A DNA stretch of 64,000 bases from RGDT01 sp964630925 (GCA_964630925.1 CAZVZK010000011.1:1-64000), one strand, 5' to 3'; positions 1 through 9,134 are shown, counted from the stretch's first letter. Made by a program: numbers and translations. The notes: a model not told the origin generated them from the sequence alone.

Positions 1-2
1 GG

Positions 3-362
3 CACGCCGGACGCCTGCTGCCCTTGCCCGAGGAGATGGACGCCGAGCTGGAGGCCGAACGCACCGAACGCGCCGACTCCGAACGCCAACGGGACGCAGC
101 GGAACGGCAACGAGCCGACGAGGCACGCCTCCGCGAGCTGGCCGAGTGCCAGCGTGCCGACGCCGAGCGCCAGCGCGAGCTGGCCGAACGGCGACACGCC
201 GACGAGGCACGCCTCCGCGAAGAGGCCGAGCGGCAGCGGCAGGAGGCGCAGAAGCAGCGGGACGAGGCCGCCCGACTGCACGAGGAGTCGTTGCGCCGGC
301 AGGAGTCGATGGAGGCGGAGCTGGCCCGCCTGCGGGCGCTGCTCGCCCGGCCGCCCGAGTGA
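3..362 (+). CDS. Uma2-type (PD-(D/E)XK-like) protein, 3' end only
   Basis: The reading frame is already open at the first base, so the gene begins upstream of the window. The first visible residues (HAGRLLPLPEE) match the way planctomycete Uma2/DUF820 proteins leave their nuclease-like domain. What follows is about 100 residues of Arg/Glu/Ala-rich heptads (AERQR, DEARLRELAE) forming a long charged coiled coil, the usual tail of this family in planctomycetes. The catalytic core is not in the window, so the family call rests on the junction and the tail only. The stop lies 0 nt from the stop of the convergent hydrolase gene. Any coiled-coil protein remains an alternative. Confidence 0.55.
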   Translation, partial: HAGRLLPLPEEMDAELEAERTERADSERQRDAAERQRADEARLRELAECQRADAERQRELAERRHADEARLREEAERQRQEAQKQRDEAARLHEESLRRQESMEAELARLRALLARPPE

Positions 363-1196
363 TCACCCCCGCCGCGCCGTGATCGCCACGTACATCTCCG
401 GGCGGCGGTCCGCCATGCGGTCCATCTCGTGCTCGCCGGGGATGCGCACCACCTTCTTGTTCCGCGCCAGCTCCGGGTCGATGTCGGCGTACAGGACGGC
501 GGCGTCGGCGCCGGCCGACGCCAGGGCCTCGCCGTCGGGGGAGATGATGCTGCTCTGGCCCTTGAAGCGCCAGCCTCGCTCCTCGCCGACGCGGTCCACG
601 GCGGCGTAATAGACGCGGTTCTCCATCGCCCGCACCACGCACGCCTCGCAAACGCCACGGGCCGACAGAGGCCAGTTGGTCGGCAGGACCACCACGTCGG
701 CGCCGAGGAGGGCCAGGACGCGTGCCGACTCGGGGAAGGAGCCGTCGTAGCAGATGCTCATGCCGACCCCCAGGCCGCCGATGTCGTGGACGGCGAACGG
801 CCTGTCGCCGGGCGTCGTGAAGCGGTCCACGCCGAGGAACGGCAGGTGGATCTTGCGGTACGCCGCCACCAGACCCGCCGGCCCGACGAGGGCCGCCGAG
901 TTGAACAGCGCCCCGCCATCGCCGCGCTCCAGCGTGCCGACCACGGCGAACACGCCCAGGCGTCGGCAGTCGGCGGCCAGGGCCTCCGTCTCCGGGCCGG
1001 GCAGCTCGACGGCGTGGCGGAGGCCCTCGTCCTTGCTCGTGAAGCAGTACCCGGTCAGCACGCACTCGGGGAGGACGGCGAGGCGGGCGCCTGCGGCGGC
1101 GCACTCGGCCAGTTTGGCGCGCACGGCGGCGAGGTTGCCCGGCACGTTGCCGAGGGTGCAATCCATCTGGACGGCGGCGATCTTCCAACTGCTCAT
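363..1196 (-). CDS. Carbon-nitrogen hydrolase (nitrilase superfamily)
   Basis: A 277-residue cytoplasmic amidase-type enzyme that cleaves non-peptide C-N bonds; the substrate cannot be told from sequence. All three catalytic residues are visible: Glu44 in LPECVLTGY, Lys115 in YRKIHLP and Cys149 in SICYDGSFPE. The length is normal for the superfamily. The start is placed at MSSWKIAAVQMDC because the IAAVQMD strand is the usual N-terminus. The frame stays open upstream, but that part is low-complexity and runs through the palindrome at 1250-1316. It is convergent with the Uma2-like gene and divergent from surE. The family is confident; omega-amidase or N-carbamoyl hydrolase would be guesses. 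Confidence 0.9.
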   Translation of the reverse strand: MSSWKIAAVQMDCTLGNVPGNLAAVRAKLAECAAAGARLAVLPECVLTGYCFTSKDEGLRHAVELPGPETEALAADCRRLGVFAVVGTLERGDGGALFNSAALVGPAGLVAAYRKIHLPFLGVDRFTTPGDRPFAVHDIGGLGVGMSICYDGSFPESARVLALLGADVVVLPTNWPLSARGVCEACVVRAMENRVYYAAVDRVGEERGWRFKGQSSIISPDGEALASAGADAAVLYADIDPELARNKKVVRIPGEHEMDRMADRRPEMYVAITARRG

Positions 1197-1249
1197 CGGC
1201 GGCCTCACATCGAGCTGGGGGCCAGACGCCCAAAGGCACATGAGGTCAA

Positions 1250-1316
1250 GGCGAGCGGCACGGCGTAAGCGTGCCGTGTCTACGTCACACGGCACGCTTA
1301 CGCCGTGCCGCTCGCC
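1250..1316. repeat. Perfect 30-bp inverted repeat, dispersed family copy 1
   Basis: Arms at 1250-1279 and 1287-1316 are perfectly complementary around a 7-nt loop. The arm begins GGCGAGCGGCACGGCG. A second copy of the same family lies at 25116-25215, with a similar right-hand flank (AGTGCCATTG in both). It sits between the divergent hydrolase and surE genes, so it could also act on their leaders. Confidence 0.9.
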
Positions 1317-1405
1317 CCAAGCATCCGGACTCGAGTGCCATTGGGCAAGACGCCGCCAGTCCCGAGCGCGGGGCGGATGGATATCATCGTAGTGAGGAGC
1401 CACCC

Positions 1406-2092
1406 ATGAAGTTACTGCTGACGAACGACGACGGGATCGACGCGCCGGGCCTGGCCGCCCTGGAGCGGGCCGCGGCGGCGCTGGGCGACGTGTACGTCGT
1501 GGCGCCGCTGGAGGCGTCGTCGGGGTGCGGGCATCAGGTGACGACGCACCGGCCGCTGCGGGTGGAGCGGCGCGGCGACAGGCGCTGGGCCGTCGCCGGC
1601 TGGCCGGCGGACTGCTCGCGTGTGGCCCTGCGCGGGCTGACACTGGACGCCGACTGGGTGCTGGCCGGGATCAACGCCGGGGGCAATCTCGGGGCGGACG
1701 TGTTCATCTCCGGCACCGTCGCCGCCGTGCGCGAGGCGGCGCTGCTGGGCAAGCCGGCCATCGCCCTGTCGCACTACAAGCGCAAGCACCTCGATTTCGA
1801 CTGGGACGCGGCGGCGTCGTGGGTCTTGCCCCTCCTGCGTGAATTGCTGGCGCGCCCCCTGGAGCCGGGCGAGTTCTGGAACATCAACCTGCCGCACCCG
1901 GAGCCGGGGTCGCCGGCGCCGGAGGTGGCGTTCTGCCCACTCGACCCCAACCCCCTGCCCGTCACATTCCGCCTGGACGGCGAGCATTACGTGTACTGCG
2001 GGGATTACCACGGCAGGCCGCGGGCGGGCGGCACGGACGTGGAGGCGTGCCTGGGCGGTAAGGTGGCGGTGAGCCTCCTGCGGGTGGGGTGA
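1406..2092 (+). CDS. surE: 5'/3'-nucleotidase SurE
   Basis: A 228-residue divalent-metal-dependent nucleoside monophosphate phosphatase, a cytoplasmic housekeeping and stress enzyme. The start MKLLLTNDDGIDAPG is diagnostic, with Asp8 and Asp9 as metal ligands. Ser39 in ASSGCG and Asn94 in GINAGGN complete the metal site. The GTVAAVREA helix of the family follows. The ATG is preceded by GAGGAGC at 1394-1400. The protein is a little shorter than most SurE proteins (about 250 residues) but has all core motifs. It is transcribed divergently from the carbon-nitrogen hydrolase, alone in its unit. Confidence 0.95.
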   Translation: MKLLLTNDDGIDAPGLAALERAAAALGDVYVVAPLEASSGCGHQVTTHRPLRVERRGDRRWAVAGWPADCSRVALRGLTLDADWVLAGINAGGNLGADVFISGTVAAVREAALLGKPAIALSHYKRKHLDFDWDAAASWVLPLLRELLARPLEPGEFWNINLPHPEPGSPAPEVAFCPLDPNPLPVTFRLDGEHYVYCGDYHGRPRAGGTDVEACLGGKVAVSLLRVG

Positions 2093-2268
2093 ATCGTGCC
2101 GTCTGGGGCGTCTGTTTCAAGTAAGCCGGGCGTGATGCCGATTCCATCTAGGACAGCCTGACAGCCGGCCAACCGCGTGCCATCCCATCATCTGGGAGGC
2201 GGACGGGATCGGGCCAACGGCGCGATCCGTCCTGTCGGGGACGCGGTGGCAGGGAGGGGGACCTCATC

Positions 2269-3498
2269 ATGAAGCGATGGTGGAAGGGCGTGGCGGCCTT
2301 CGCCGCCTGGCTGGGGCTGACGGTTGGGGCGTCGGCGCAGACGGCGTCGCCCAGCCCGGTGGGTGCCGCCCGCATCCCCGACCCGTTGCGTTACGACCCG
2401 GGCCCGCAGCCGAACCTGATCCCCGGGCCGATCACCCCGCAGCTCGCCCCCGCGGGGCCGGGGCCGGACCTCGACCTCAACGCCCGCCACTCCAACGCCT
2501 TCCCGGTGGAGAAGTGGTCGGTCGAGGAGTCGGTGTTCTTCCACGTCGGCATCCAGGGGCTGCGCCGCCAGCGCGTCGAGCCGCTGCCCATCGTGTACGG
2601 GGATGTCGGGATACCGTTCGACTTCGTGCCGCGCACGCCCGCTACGCTGCCCACCCTGGGGTCGGCCAACCAGGCGAACCCGGCCTCCGGGGTGGGGCCG
2701 AGGGCGACCCTGGGCTACCTGATGGGCAACCACGGCGTCGAGCTGACGGGCTTCTACCAGCCCGAGATCGAGCAGACGCGGTTCTACCAGAGCCAGGGGC
2801 GGCTGACGGCGGACTTCAGCCAGGCCGGCGGCAGGCCGCTGCCGGGCTTCGAGGGCAACGGCAACAGCATCTGGGAGAAGGCTGATCAAGCCACGATCAG
2901 CTTCCGCTCCATCCTGGCCGGGGCCGAGGCGAACTACCGCATGTGGAACGGCGGCCTCAACCAGCTCGAGCTGATCCTCGGCATACGGTACATGTACCTC
3001 CAGGAGCGTCTGGGCATCTTCTTCAACGACGACGGACTGACCCGCAACGGCTTCGGGCAGTCCAACCCGGCGTTCGCGGCCACCTACGAGACGCAGGTGC
3101 AGACGCAGTTCGCCGGCCTGCAGGTCGGCACCGAGTACTCCTACCAGGTGCCGTACACCCTCGGCGTCGTCTGGCTGCACGGCATGGGCAAGGCGGCCTT
3201 CGGCGCCAACTACATCAACCGGACCCTGTCGCTGCGGCGTGCCGACGGCCGGGTCGGCTTCAACGTCCGGGATGACCAGATCCAGGGTGGCGGCCTGTTC
3301 GACATCCAGGCGGGCCTGGACTTCCACCTGATGGACAAGTTCCGCCTGCGCTGCGCCTATCAGGCCTTCTGGCTGACTGGCACGACGACGCCGACCGCGC
3401 AGGTCGATACCCGCCTGGACCAGCAGGGCACGAAGGACTATGGCTACAAGACCATCATGTACCACGGCCCGCAGCTCGAGCTGTGGTTCCTCTTCTAG
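2269..3498 (+). CDS. BBP7-family outer-membrane beta-barrel protein
   Basis: A 409-residue secreted protein with a clear signal peptide (MKRWWKG, hydrophobic core, probable cleavage after GASAQ at about 24). Its aromatic-Gly strand pattern ends in the hydrophobic terminal strand LELWFLF, as expected for an outer-membrane barrel closing on Phe. The overall pattern (RYDPGPQPNLIPGP; strands such as GVELTGFYQPEIEQ) fits the planctomycete BBP7 porin-like family, whose transported substrate is unknown. It is monocistronic: a strong hairpin terminator follows at 3526. Exact family membership is inferred from pattern, the barrel and signal from sequence. Confidence 0.75.
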   Translation: MKRWWKGVAAFAAWLGLTVGASAQTASPSPVGAARIPDPLRYDPGPQPNLIPGPITPQLAPAGPGPDLDLNARHSNAFPVEKWSVEESVFFHVGIQGLRRQRVEPLPIVYGDVGIPFDFVPRTPATLPTLGSANQANPASGVGPRATLGYLMGNHGVELTGFYQPEIEQTRFYQSQGRLTADFSQAGGRPLPGFEGNGNSIWEKADQATISFRSILAGAEANYRMWNGGLNQLELILGIRYMYLQERLGIFFNDDGLTRNGFGQSNPAFAATYETQVQTQFAGLQVGTEYSYQVPYTLGVVWLHGMGKAAFGANYINRTLSLRRADGRVGFNVRDDQIQGGGLFDIQAGLDFHLMDKFRLRCAYQAFWLTGTTTPTAQVDTRLDQQGTKDYGYKTIMYHGPQLELWFLF

Positions 3499-3500
3499 CC

Positions 3501-3521
3501 GGATGAGGGATGAGGGATGAG
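3501..3521. repeat. Heptamer tandem repeat GGATGAG x3
   Basis: Three head-to-tail copies of GGATGAG directly after the BBP7 stop codon. The reverse-complement heptamer (CATCCCT x4) lies at 4593-4620, so the two arrays flank dnaJ in inverted orientation. Confidence 0.85.
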
Positions 3522-3525
3522 AAAA

Positions 3526-3566
3526 GGGACGCCCGGGGGGGGATCACCCCGCCGGGCGTCCTTTCT
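3526..3566 (+). terminator. Rho-independent terminator of the BBP7 gene
   Basis: Perfect 10-bp GC stem (GGACGCCCGG at 3527-3536 with CCGGGCGTCC at 3552-3561), a 15-nt loop and a short T-rich tail (TTTCT) ahead of dnaJ. Confidence 0.75.
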
Positions 3567-3590
3567 CCTGTTCCTGGGGGGGGGCGGCGC

Positions 3591-3596
3591 TAGAAT
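3591..3596 (+). promoter_or_regulatory. Possible -10 element of dnaJ
   Basis: TAGAAT lies 32 nt ahead of the dnaJ start in a GC-rich gap. No convincing -35 hexamer is seen, so this is a weak call. Confidence 0.3.
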
Positions 3597-3627
3597 AGAC
3601 CGGGAGCAAGGCGCGACGAGGGACACC

Positions 3628-4545
<918 letters not shown>

Positions 4546-4592
4546 GGGTTGAAACGACGAGGGGGACGCCCAGCGGGTGTGTCTATTCCTTT

Positions 4593-4620
4593 CATCCCTC
4601 ATCCCTCATCCCTCATCCCT
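4593..4620. repeat. Heptamer tandem repeat CATCCCT x4
   Basis: Four perfect copies in the 88-nt gap between dnaJ and rnpA. They are complementary to AGGGATGAGGG at the very end of dnaJ and to the array at 3501-3521, so a hairpin could form around the dnaJ stop. Confidence 0.85.
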
Positions 4621-4633
4621 CCTGGAGACGCCC

Positions 4634-5002
4634 GTGGACTTCCGCTTCCGCAAGCACGAGCACCTGAGAAAGCCCGCCGAGTTCGAGGCGGTGTACGCGC
4701 GCCGCCGTTCCGTCAGCGACGCCTGGCTCATCGTCTACGGGCGCGAGAACGGCCTGCCGCACCTGCGTCTTGGCCTGTCGGTGTCGAAGAAGAACGGCGG
4801 GGCGGTGCAGCGGAACAAGCTGCGGCGGCTGTACCGCGAGGCGTTCCGGCTGACGCGGCACGAGATGGCGGTCGGCCTCGACCTCGTCCTGATCCCGCGC
4901 AAGCCGGACGAGCCCCCCCTGGAGCAGCTCAAGCAGTCGCTGCCGAAGCTGGTCAACCAGTTGGCGAAGAGGCTGGAGGCGGAGGCGGCGAAGCAGCCAT
5001 GA
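4634..5002 (+). CDS. rnpA: Ribonuclease P protein component
   Basis: A 122-residue basic subunit of RNase P, which helps the catalytic RNA mature tRNA 5' ends. Diagnostic features are the N-terminal FRKHEHLRKPAEFEAVY, the central LGLSVSKKNGGAVQRNK and the RNR-box helix RNKLRRLYREAFR. The start is set at GTG 4634 (MDFRFRKHEHL), with GGAGA 6-10 nt upstream. A longer in-frame start exists but would translate the heptamer repeat. rnpA normally follows rpmH; here dnaJ is upstream and no rpmH is seen. The stop overlaps the yidD start. Confidence 0.92.
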   Translation: MDFRFRKHEHLRKPAEFEAVYARRRSVSDAWLIVYGRENGLPHLRLGLSVSKKNGGAVQRNKLRRLYREAFRLTRHEMAVGLDLVLIPRKPDEPPLEQLKQSLPKLVNQLAKRLEAEAAKQP

Positions 5003-5238
5003 TGCGCCTCCTGGGGTGGATCGGCTGGCCGCTGTCGATGCTGCTCATCGGCGGCGTGCTGGCGTACCGGGCGCTCATCAGGCCGCTGCTGCCGCCCCTG
5101 TGCCGCTTCGAGCCGTCGTGCAGCGAGTACTTCATCCAGGCGGTGAAGAAGTACGGCCCGCTGAGCGGGCCGGTGCGCGGGGCGTGGCGCATCTGCCGGT
5201 GCAACCCGTGGAACAAGGGTGGCTTCGACCCGCCGTGA
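4999..5238 (+). CDS. yidD: Membrane protein insertion efficiency factor YidD
   Basis: 79 residues. A hydrophobic N-terminus (WPLSMLLIGGVLAYRALIRPLL) is followed by the conserved Cys-rich core CRFEPSCSEYFIQA and RICRCNPWNKGGFDPP, the family signature. YidD helps YidC insert membrane proteins. ATG 4999 overlaps the rnpA stop (ATGA); a second ATG at 5002 is equally possible. The rnpA-yidD pair is the standard order, but yidC does not follow as it does in many genomes. Confidence 0.93.
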   Translation: MMRLLGWIGWPLSMLLIGGVLAYRALIRPLLPPLCRFEPSCSEYFIQAVKKYGPLSGPVRGAWRICRCNPWNKGGFDPP

Positions 5239-5312
5239 GCCGTGCGGGTTGTGTCGATTCCGCCGGGCGTGCCGGCCGATGAAGGGAGGAGGCACGTCTG
5301 GGGGGCGAGGGG

Positions 5313-6233
5313 ATGAGATACGCGCTGGTCCTGCTGATGGCGGCCCTGCCGGCGTTGGCGTCGGCGCAGACGCCCGAGGTGCAGATCGTCCCGCCGCAGG
5401 CCGTCCTCGACCCGATGGGGCCCCCGGACGCCTTCACGGTGCGGTTCGATGTCGGCTTCCTCAACCCGCGTCTCCAGGGCCAGATGCGCACGCCGTCGCG
5501 GCTGTTCAGCACGGCCACGGCCCCGGTGCTGTTGCCGCTGGCGGAGCAGGAGTGGCTGGCGGCGCCGCGGATCACCCTGGAGGGGCTGCTCGACCCCGGC
5601 CTGGGCAGCCTGCGGGGGAGCTTCCGCTACCTGGGCAGCGAGGGCTTCACGGTCATCCCCGCGGTGCGGCAGGGCGGGCAGGTGGTGGAGGCGATGCAGA
5701 CGGTGCGGACCATCTTCGACATGCCCGACGTGATGGGGGCGTACCTGACGCCCTCGCTGCTGGCGGGGCAGGAGCTGCGTGCCGGCGTCGGCGTGCGCTT
5801 CGCGGACGTGTTCATCGGCAGCAAGGCGCGGGGCAACCCGACGTTGGAGACGAGCGTCGGCAGCTTCTGGATCGGCGCGGGGCCGATGCTACTGGCGGAG
5901 TGGGACGGGCGGTTCGGGACGACGGGGCTGGGGTGGCACGTCGCGGGCGTGGGCGGGCCGATGTTCGGGCAGATCCGGCAGCGGTTCTTCCAGTCACGCC
6001 AGGGCCGCACATCGGTGACGGTGGGCCGGTTGGACACGACGTTCCTCTCGCACACGGTGACGACGGCGGGGGTGGAGGCGGGGCTGACGTGGTCGGCGAC
6101 GCTGCTGGGCCGCCCGGTGAAGCTGACGGCGGCGTACACGGGCGAGGAGTGGTGGCAGGTGGGGCGGCTGCGGCTGTCCGACGGGCGGCTGACGCTGCAA
6201 GGCGTGGTGCTGCGGGCGGAGATGTCGTTCTGA
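5313..6233 (+). CDS. Secreted, probable outer-membrane barrel protein
   Basis: 306 residues. A clean signal peptide (MRYALVLLMAALPALASAQ, cleavage at about 19) is followed by alternating hydrophobic strands rich in Gly and aromatic residues. Examples are FTVRFDVGFLNPRLQG, LRGSFRYLGSEGF and GLGWHVAGVGGPMFG. The C-terminus LRAEMSF ends in Phe, as outer-membrane barrels do. No exact family is recognised; it may be a small relative of the BBP7 protein at 2269. GCGAGGGG lies just before the ATG. It ends 7 nt from the stop of the convergent SUKH gene. Confidence 0.6.
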   Translation: MRYALVLLMAALPALASAQTPEVQIVPPQAVLDPMGPPDAFTVRFDVGFLNPRLQGQMRTPSRLFSTATAPVLLPLAEQEWLAAPRITLEGLLDPGLGSLRGSFRYLGSEGFTVIPAVRQGGQVVEAMQTVRTIFDMPDVMGAYLTPSLLAGQELRAGVGVRFADVFIGSKARGNPTLETSVGSFWIGAGPMLLAEWDGRFGTTGLGWHVAGVGGPMFGQIRQRFFQSRQGRTSVTVGRLDTTFLSHTVTTAGVEAGLTWSATLLGRPVKLTAAYTGEEWWQVGRLRLSDGRLTLQGVVLRAEMSF

Positions 6234-6240
6234 GCGAATC

Positions 6241-6813
6241 TCAGCCGTCGTCGTCACCGCCGAAGCGGAGGCTCTCGATGTTCACCCGGCCGCGGCAGGC
6301 GTCGAGGAAGGTGTCGGCGACCTTCGGCGAGTAATAGGGGTCGAAGTCGAGGCAGCCGGCGGAGGCGCAGAGGATGGGGTATTCGCCGTCCTTCGACGCC
6401 GGCTCGCGCATGTCGAAGAGGTAGAAGACGCCGCCGCCGTTAAACGCGAAGGGTAACACGCCGGGCATGTACTCCGGCACCTGGTAGGAGAGGAGCATCG
6501 AGCGCAGGCCCGTGCCGAACATCTGGAAGTGCCTCTCGCCGTTGGAGAAGTGGCCCCCGTTGGACCAGCGCAGGAACGAGAGGAACGACGGCGGCAGGGG
6601 CCGATCCGGCATCCGCCACGCCGACGGGTCGAACGGGCGCCAGCGGGCGTGCAACGGGTCGCTCCGCGGGTACGGATTGCTCTGCGTGCGGTTGATCCGG
6701 TCCAGCTCCGCCGCCGACAGCGGGGCGCCGACGGCAGCGAGCTGGGCGATCTCGGCCTCCGAAGCCCCCGGCCTCGGGTTGGCCTCCTCGAAGACTGTCG
6801 TCCAGTCGATCAT
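6241..6813 (-). CDS. SMI1/KNR4 (SUKH) family protein
   Basis: 190 residues with the SUKH fold signatures LPPSFLSFLRWSNGG and, later, LPFAFNGGGVFYLFDMR. The acidic tail ends FGGDDDG. In bacteria SUKH proteins are frequent immunity proteins against contact-dependent and polymorphic toxins; that role is a family inference. The start ATG overlaps the stop of the upstream unknown gene (ATGA at 6810-6813), showing translational coupling. It is the last gene of a three-gene unit headed by an ADP-ribosylglycohydrolase. No toxin gene is seen beside it. Confidence 0.82.
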   Translation of the reverse strand: MIDWTTVFEEANPRPGASEAEIAQLAAVGAPLSAAELDRINRTQSNPYPRSDPLHARWRPFDPSAWRMPDRPLPPSFLSFLRWSNGGHFSNGERHFQMFGTGLRSMLLSYQVPEYMPGVLPFAFNGGGVFYLFDMREPASKDGEYPILCASAGCLDFDPYYSPKVADTFLDACRGRVNIESLRFGGDDDG

Positions 6814-7271
6814 TCCTCCCCCTCCACGATCTTGAAGTCAATCTCCCAGCGCACCGAGAGCGACTTCGCCAGCTCCGGCGGACGCGGGTTGACGCAGGAG
6901 AAGTCGAGCTCCAGCTCGACCACGCAAGGGATACGCTTGCGTCCCGCCTTGCCGAAACTCAACCGTCGCAGGTGGATCTGGTTGTGGACGCCGCCGAGGT
7001 AGATGGCGCCGTCCGTCTCGTAGCCCTCATCGAACGCCACATCCTTTCCGGCCAGCTCGCGCCATCCGGGGACGCCGAGGTCCACGTCCTCGATGATGAC
7101 GCGCGTGGCCGGCAGCCCACGCGGGTAGATCGCCGGTGACACCGGCGAGGAGAAGCCCAGGCGCACCGGGATCTCGATGTCATACAGGGGCTCGGACACC
7201 CCCGCCTTGGCGTCGCCGTCCGGCCTCTCCCGCAATTCGCCCCCGGTGGGGATGATGACCGCCGCCGACAT
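6810..7271 (-). CDS. Conserved-looking unknown protein between ADP-ribosylglycohydrolase and SUKH genes
   Basis: 153 residues, not recognised. It is soluble and acidic, with no signal or membrane segment and a beta-rich pattern (LYDIEIPVRLGF, ATRVIIEDVDLGVPGW, IPCVVELELDFSCV, LSVRWEIDFKIVEGEE). It is sandwiched between an ADP-ribosylglycohydrolase (2-nt gap) and a SUKH protein (4-nt overlap), so the three are almost certainly co-translated. Size and context resemble small immunity proteins, but no motif supports that directly. ATG 7271 is the only start that respects the upstream stop. Confidence 0.7.
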   Translation of the reverse strand: MSAAVIIPTGGELRERPDGDAKAGVSEPLYDIEIPVRLGFSSPVSPAIYPRGLPATRVIIEDVDLGVPGWRELAGKDVAFDEGYETDGAIYLGGVHNQIHLRRLSFGKAGRKRIPCVVELELDFSCVNPRPPELAKSLSVRWEIDFKIVEGEE

Positions 7272-7273
7272 GG

Positions 7274-8068
7274 TCAGGCCCTCGTCCTGGGGAAGCGGTC
7301 CTCGAACGCCTCGATGACGCCGAGCATCCTGTCGTCCAGACGCGCCATCACCTCGGCGCGGACCGCCGGGGGCACGCCGCCGTAGAACGCATCGGCGATG
7401 CCGCCGGTGATGCACGCCAGCGTGTCCGCGTCGCCGCCCAGCGACACCGCCAGCCGCACGGCATGCTCCCAGTCGTCCGACTCCAGGAAGGCGCGGATCG
7501 CCGGAGGCACCGTGCCGCGGCACGACACGTCGAAGCCGAACGTCGGACGCATGTCGTCGATGCTCGTGCCGAGGTGGTACCCGAACTTGCGTTCGATGTA
7601 CGCGGCGATGTCGCTCCGCGTGGAGCCGGTGCGGGCGAGGAAGATGGCGGCCGCCGTGGCCTGGGCGCCGGCGATGCCCTCGGGGTGGTCGTGCGTCACC
7701 TCGGCGGACCACCGTGCCCGGATCAGCACCTCGTCGAGCATGCCGTAGGCGAAGCCGACGGGGGCGACGCGCATCGCGGAGCCGTTGCCCCAGGAGCCGT
7801 AGGGGGCACGCTCGTCGGACAGCGCCCACTCGGCGAACTTCCCCCCATAGCCGGCGCCGGGGTAGGCGCGGCCATACTCCTTGAGGAGGTCGGTGAGGTC
7901 GCGGCCGGTGAGGATCGATTCGGCGACGGCCACGGTGAGGACGGTGTCGTCGGTGAAGCACGCCTTGGGCGCGAAGAGGGGCTCGAAGTCGGGGCGGCGC
8001 AGGGCACGCCACGACTGCCTGCCCTCGTAGACCGAGCCGATGATGTCGCCGGCGATGGCACCCAGCAT
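7274..8068 (-). CDS. ADP-ribosylglycohydrolase (DraG/ARH family)
   Basis: 264 residues, predicted to remove ADP-ribose from protein or small-molecule targets using two Mg2+ ions. Family motifs are MLGAIAGDIIGSVYEG at the N-terminus, FTDDTVLT (metal-binding TDD), THDHPEGIAGA and SLGGDADTLACITGGIADAFYG (the DxDT metal ligands). ATG 8068 was chosen because family members start at MLGAI. An in-frame ATG at 8095 would add MALSIGGRL. It is the first gene of a tight operon with the unknown 153-residue protein and a SUKH protein. The target cannot be deduced. Confidence 0.9.
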   Translation of the reverse strand: MLGAIAGDIIGSVYEGRQSWRALRRPDFEPLFAPKACFTDDTVLTVAVAESILTGRDLTDLLKEYGRAYPGAGYGGKFAEWALSDERAPYGSWGNGSAMRVAPVGFAYGMLDEVLIRARWSAEVTHDHPEGIAGAQATAAAIFLARTGSTRSDIAAYIERKFGYHLGTSIDDMRPTFGFDVSCRGTVPPAIRAFLESDDWEHAVRLAVSLGGDADTLACITGGIADAFYGGVPPAVRAEVMARLDDRMLGVIEAFEDRFPRTRA

Positions 8069-8177
8069 GAGACGGCCCCCGATGGATAGGGCCATCTCAC
8101 ACGATCCGCCGGCGGCTGTCAACTGGCCGCTCGCCCGGCGCGGCCCCCGCGGCCGAGCTGAGCGATCACGCCCTCGG

Positions 8178-9134
8178 CTACTCGCCGCCGACCAGGTCCC
8201 AGAGCTTGACGACGTTGCCGCCCCCCGTGCCGGCGGCGAGGGCCTTGCCGTCGGGGCTGAATGCCACCGACCAGACGCCGCCCTTGTGGCCCTTGAGGGC
8301 CGCCAGCTCCTTGCCGGATGCCGCATCCCAGACCCTGGCCATCTCGCCCTTGTCGCCGGTGGCGATGGACCTGCCGTCCTTCGAAAAGGCCACGGAGGCG
8401 AGGGCCTTCTCGCCACCCTTGAGGGTGGCTCGGGCCTTCGCCCCCTTCACGTCCCACAGGACGGCGTCGTTGCCGGCGCAGGCGGCGAGGGTCTTGCCGT
8501 CGGGCGAGAAGGCGATCGCGCACGTGCCGTTCTCGTCGCCCTCCAGCGAGGCCAGCTCCTTGTCGGCCTTCACGTCCCAGATCACGATCATCTTGTCGTT
8601 GGCGCCCCACGCGAGGGTCTTGCCGTCATGGGCGAAGGCGAGGCACTGGACCCGCCACTTGGCGTCGATGGTGGAGGTCTCCTCGCCCGACTTCGCGTCC
8701 CACAGCTTCACCTTCCCGTCCTCGCCCCCCGAGGCGACGGTCTTGCCGTCGGCGCTGAACGCCACGGCCCTGACGGCGTCGGCGTGGCCCTTGAGCGTGG
8801 CCCGCTCCTTGCGCCCGGCCACGTCCCACAGGATGACGGCCTTGTCGTCGCCGGCGGAGGCGAGGGTCTTGCCGTCGGGGCTGAAGGCGACGGCTCGGAC
8901 CCACCCCTTGTGCCCCTCGAAGGTGGCGAGGACCTTCTCCTCGGCCACGTCCCACAGCCTGATGGTGCCGTCCCCGCTGGCAGACGCGAGGGTCTTGCCA
9001 TCCGGGCTGAAGACGACGGACCACACGTCGCGCCCGTGCCCCTTGAGGGTGGCCTTCTCCGCGGGCGCGGCGGGGGCGGCCACCGGCAGGGTGGCCAGCG
9101 CCAAACAAACGAGGCAGGATGTGGTCTTGTTCAA
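8178..9134 (-). CDS. Secreted WD40-repeat beta-propeller protein
   Basis: 318 residues. A signal peptide (MNKTTSCLVCLALATLPVAAPAAPA) is followed by seven WD40 blades, each of the form GHxxxVxxVAFSPDGKTLASxxxDxxxxLWDV. They make one complete propeller, probably periplasmic and a protein-binding scaffold. The start is TTG at 9134, preceded by GGAGAC at normal spacing. It follows the DUF1501 gene by 13 nt, so the pair is an operon. Its seven regular blades and export signal set it apart from the ten cytoplasmic paralogues at 46-55 kb. Confidence 0.88.
   Translation of the reverse strand: MNKTTSCLVCLALATLPVAAPAAPAEKATLKGHGRDVWSVVFSPDGKTLASASGDGTIRLWDVAEEKVLATFEGHKGWVRAVAFSPDGKTLASAGDDKAVILWDVAGRKERATLKGHADAVRAVAFSADGKTVASGGEDGKVKLWDAKSGEETSTIDAKWRVQCLAFAHDGKTLAWGANDKMIVIWDVKADKELASLEGDENGTCAIAFSPDGKTLAACAGNDAVLWDVKGAKARATLKGGEKALASVAFSKDGRSIATGDKGEMARVWDAASGKELAALKGHKGGVWSVAFSPDGKALAAGTGGGNVVKLWDLVGGE

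Noticed and set aside
24..362. A complete small coiled-coil gene starting at TTG 24
   Set aside because: The frame is open to the window edge and the first residues fit the middle of a Uma2-like protein, so it is the tail of a longer gene.
363..1643. A 426-residue hydrolase starting upstream of 1196
   Set aside because: The extra 149 residues are low-complexity, run through the dispersed palindrome and overlap surE; the nitrilase fold begins at MSSWKIAAVQMD.
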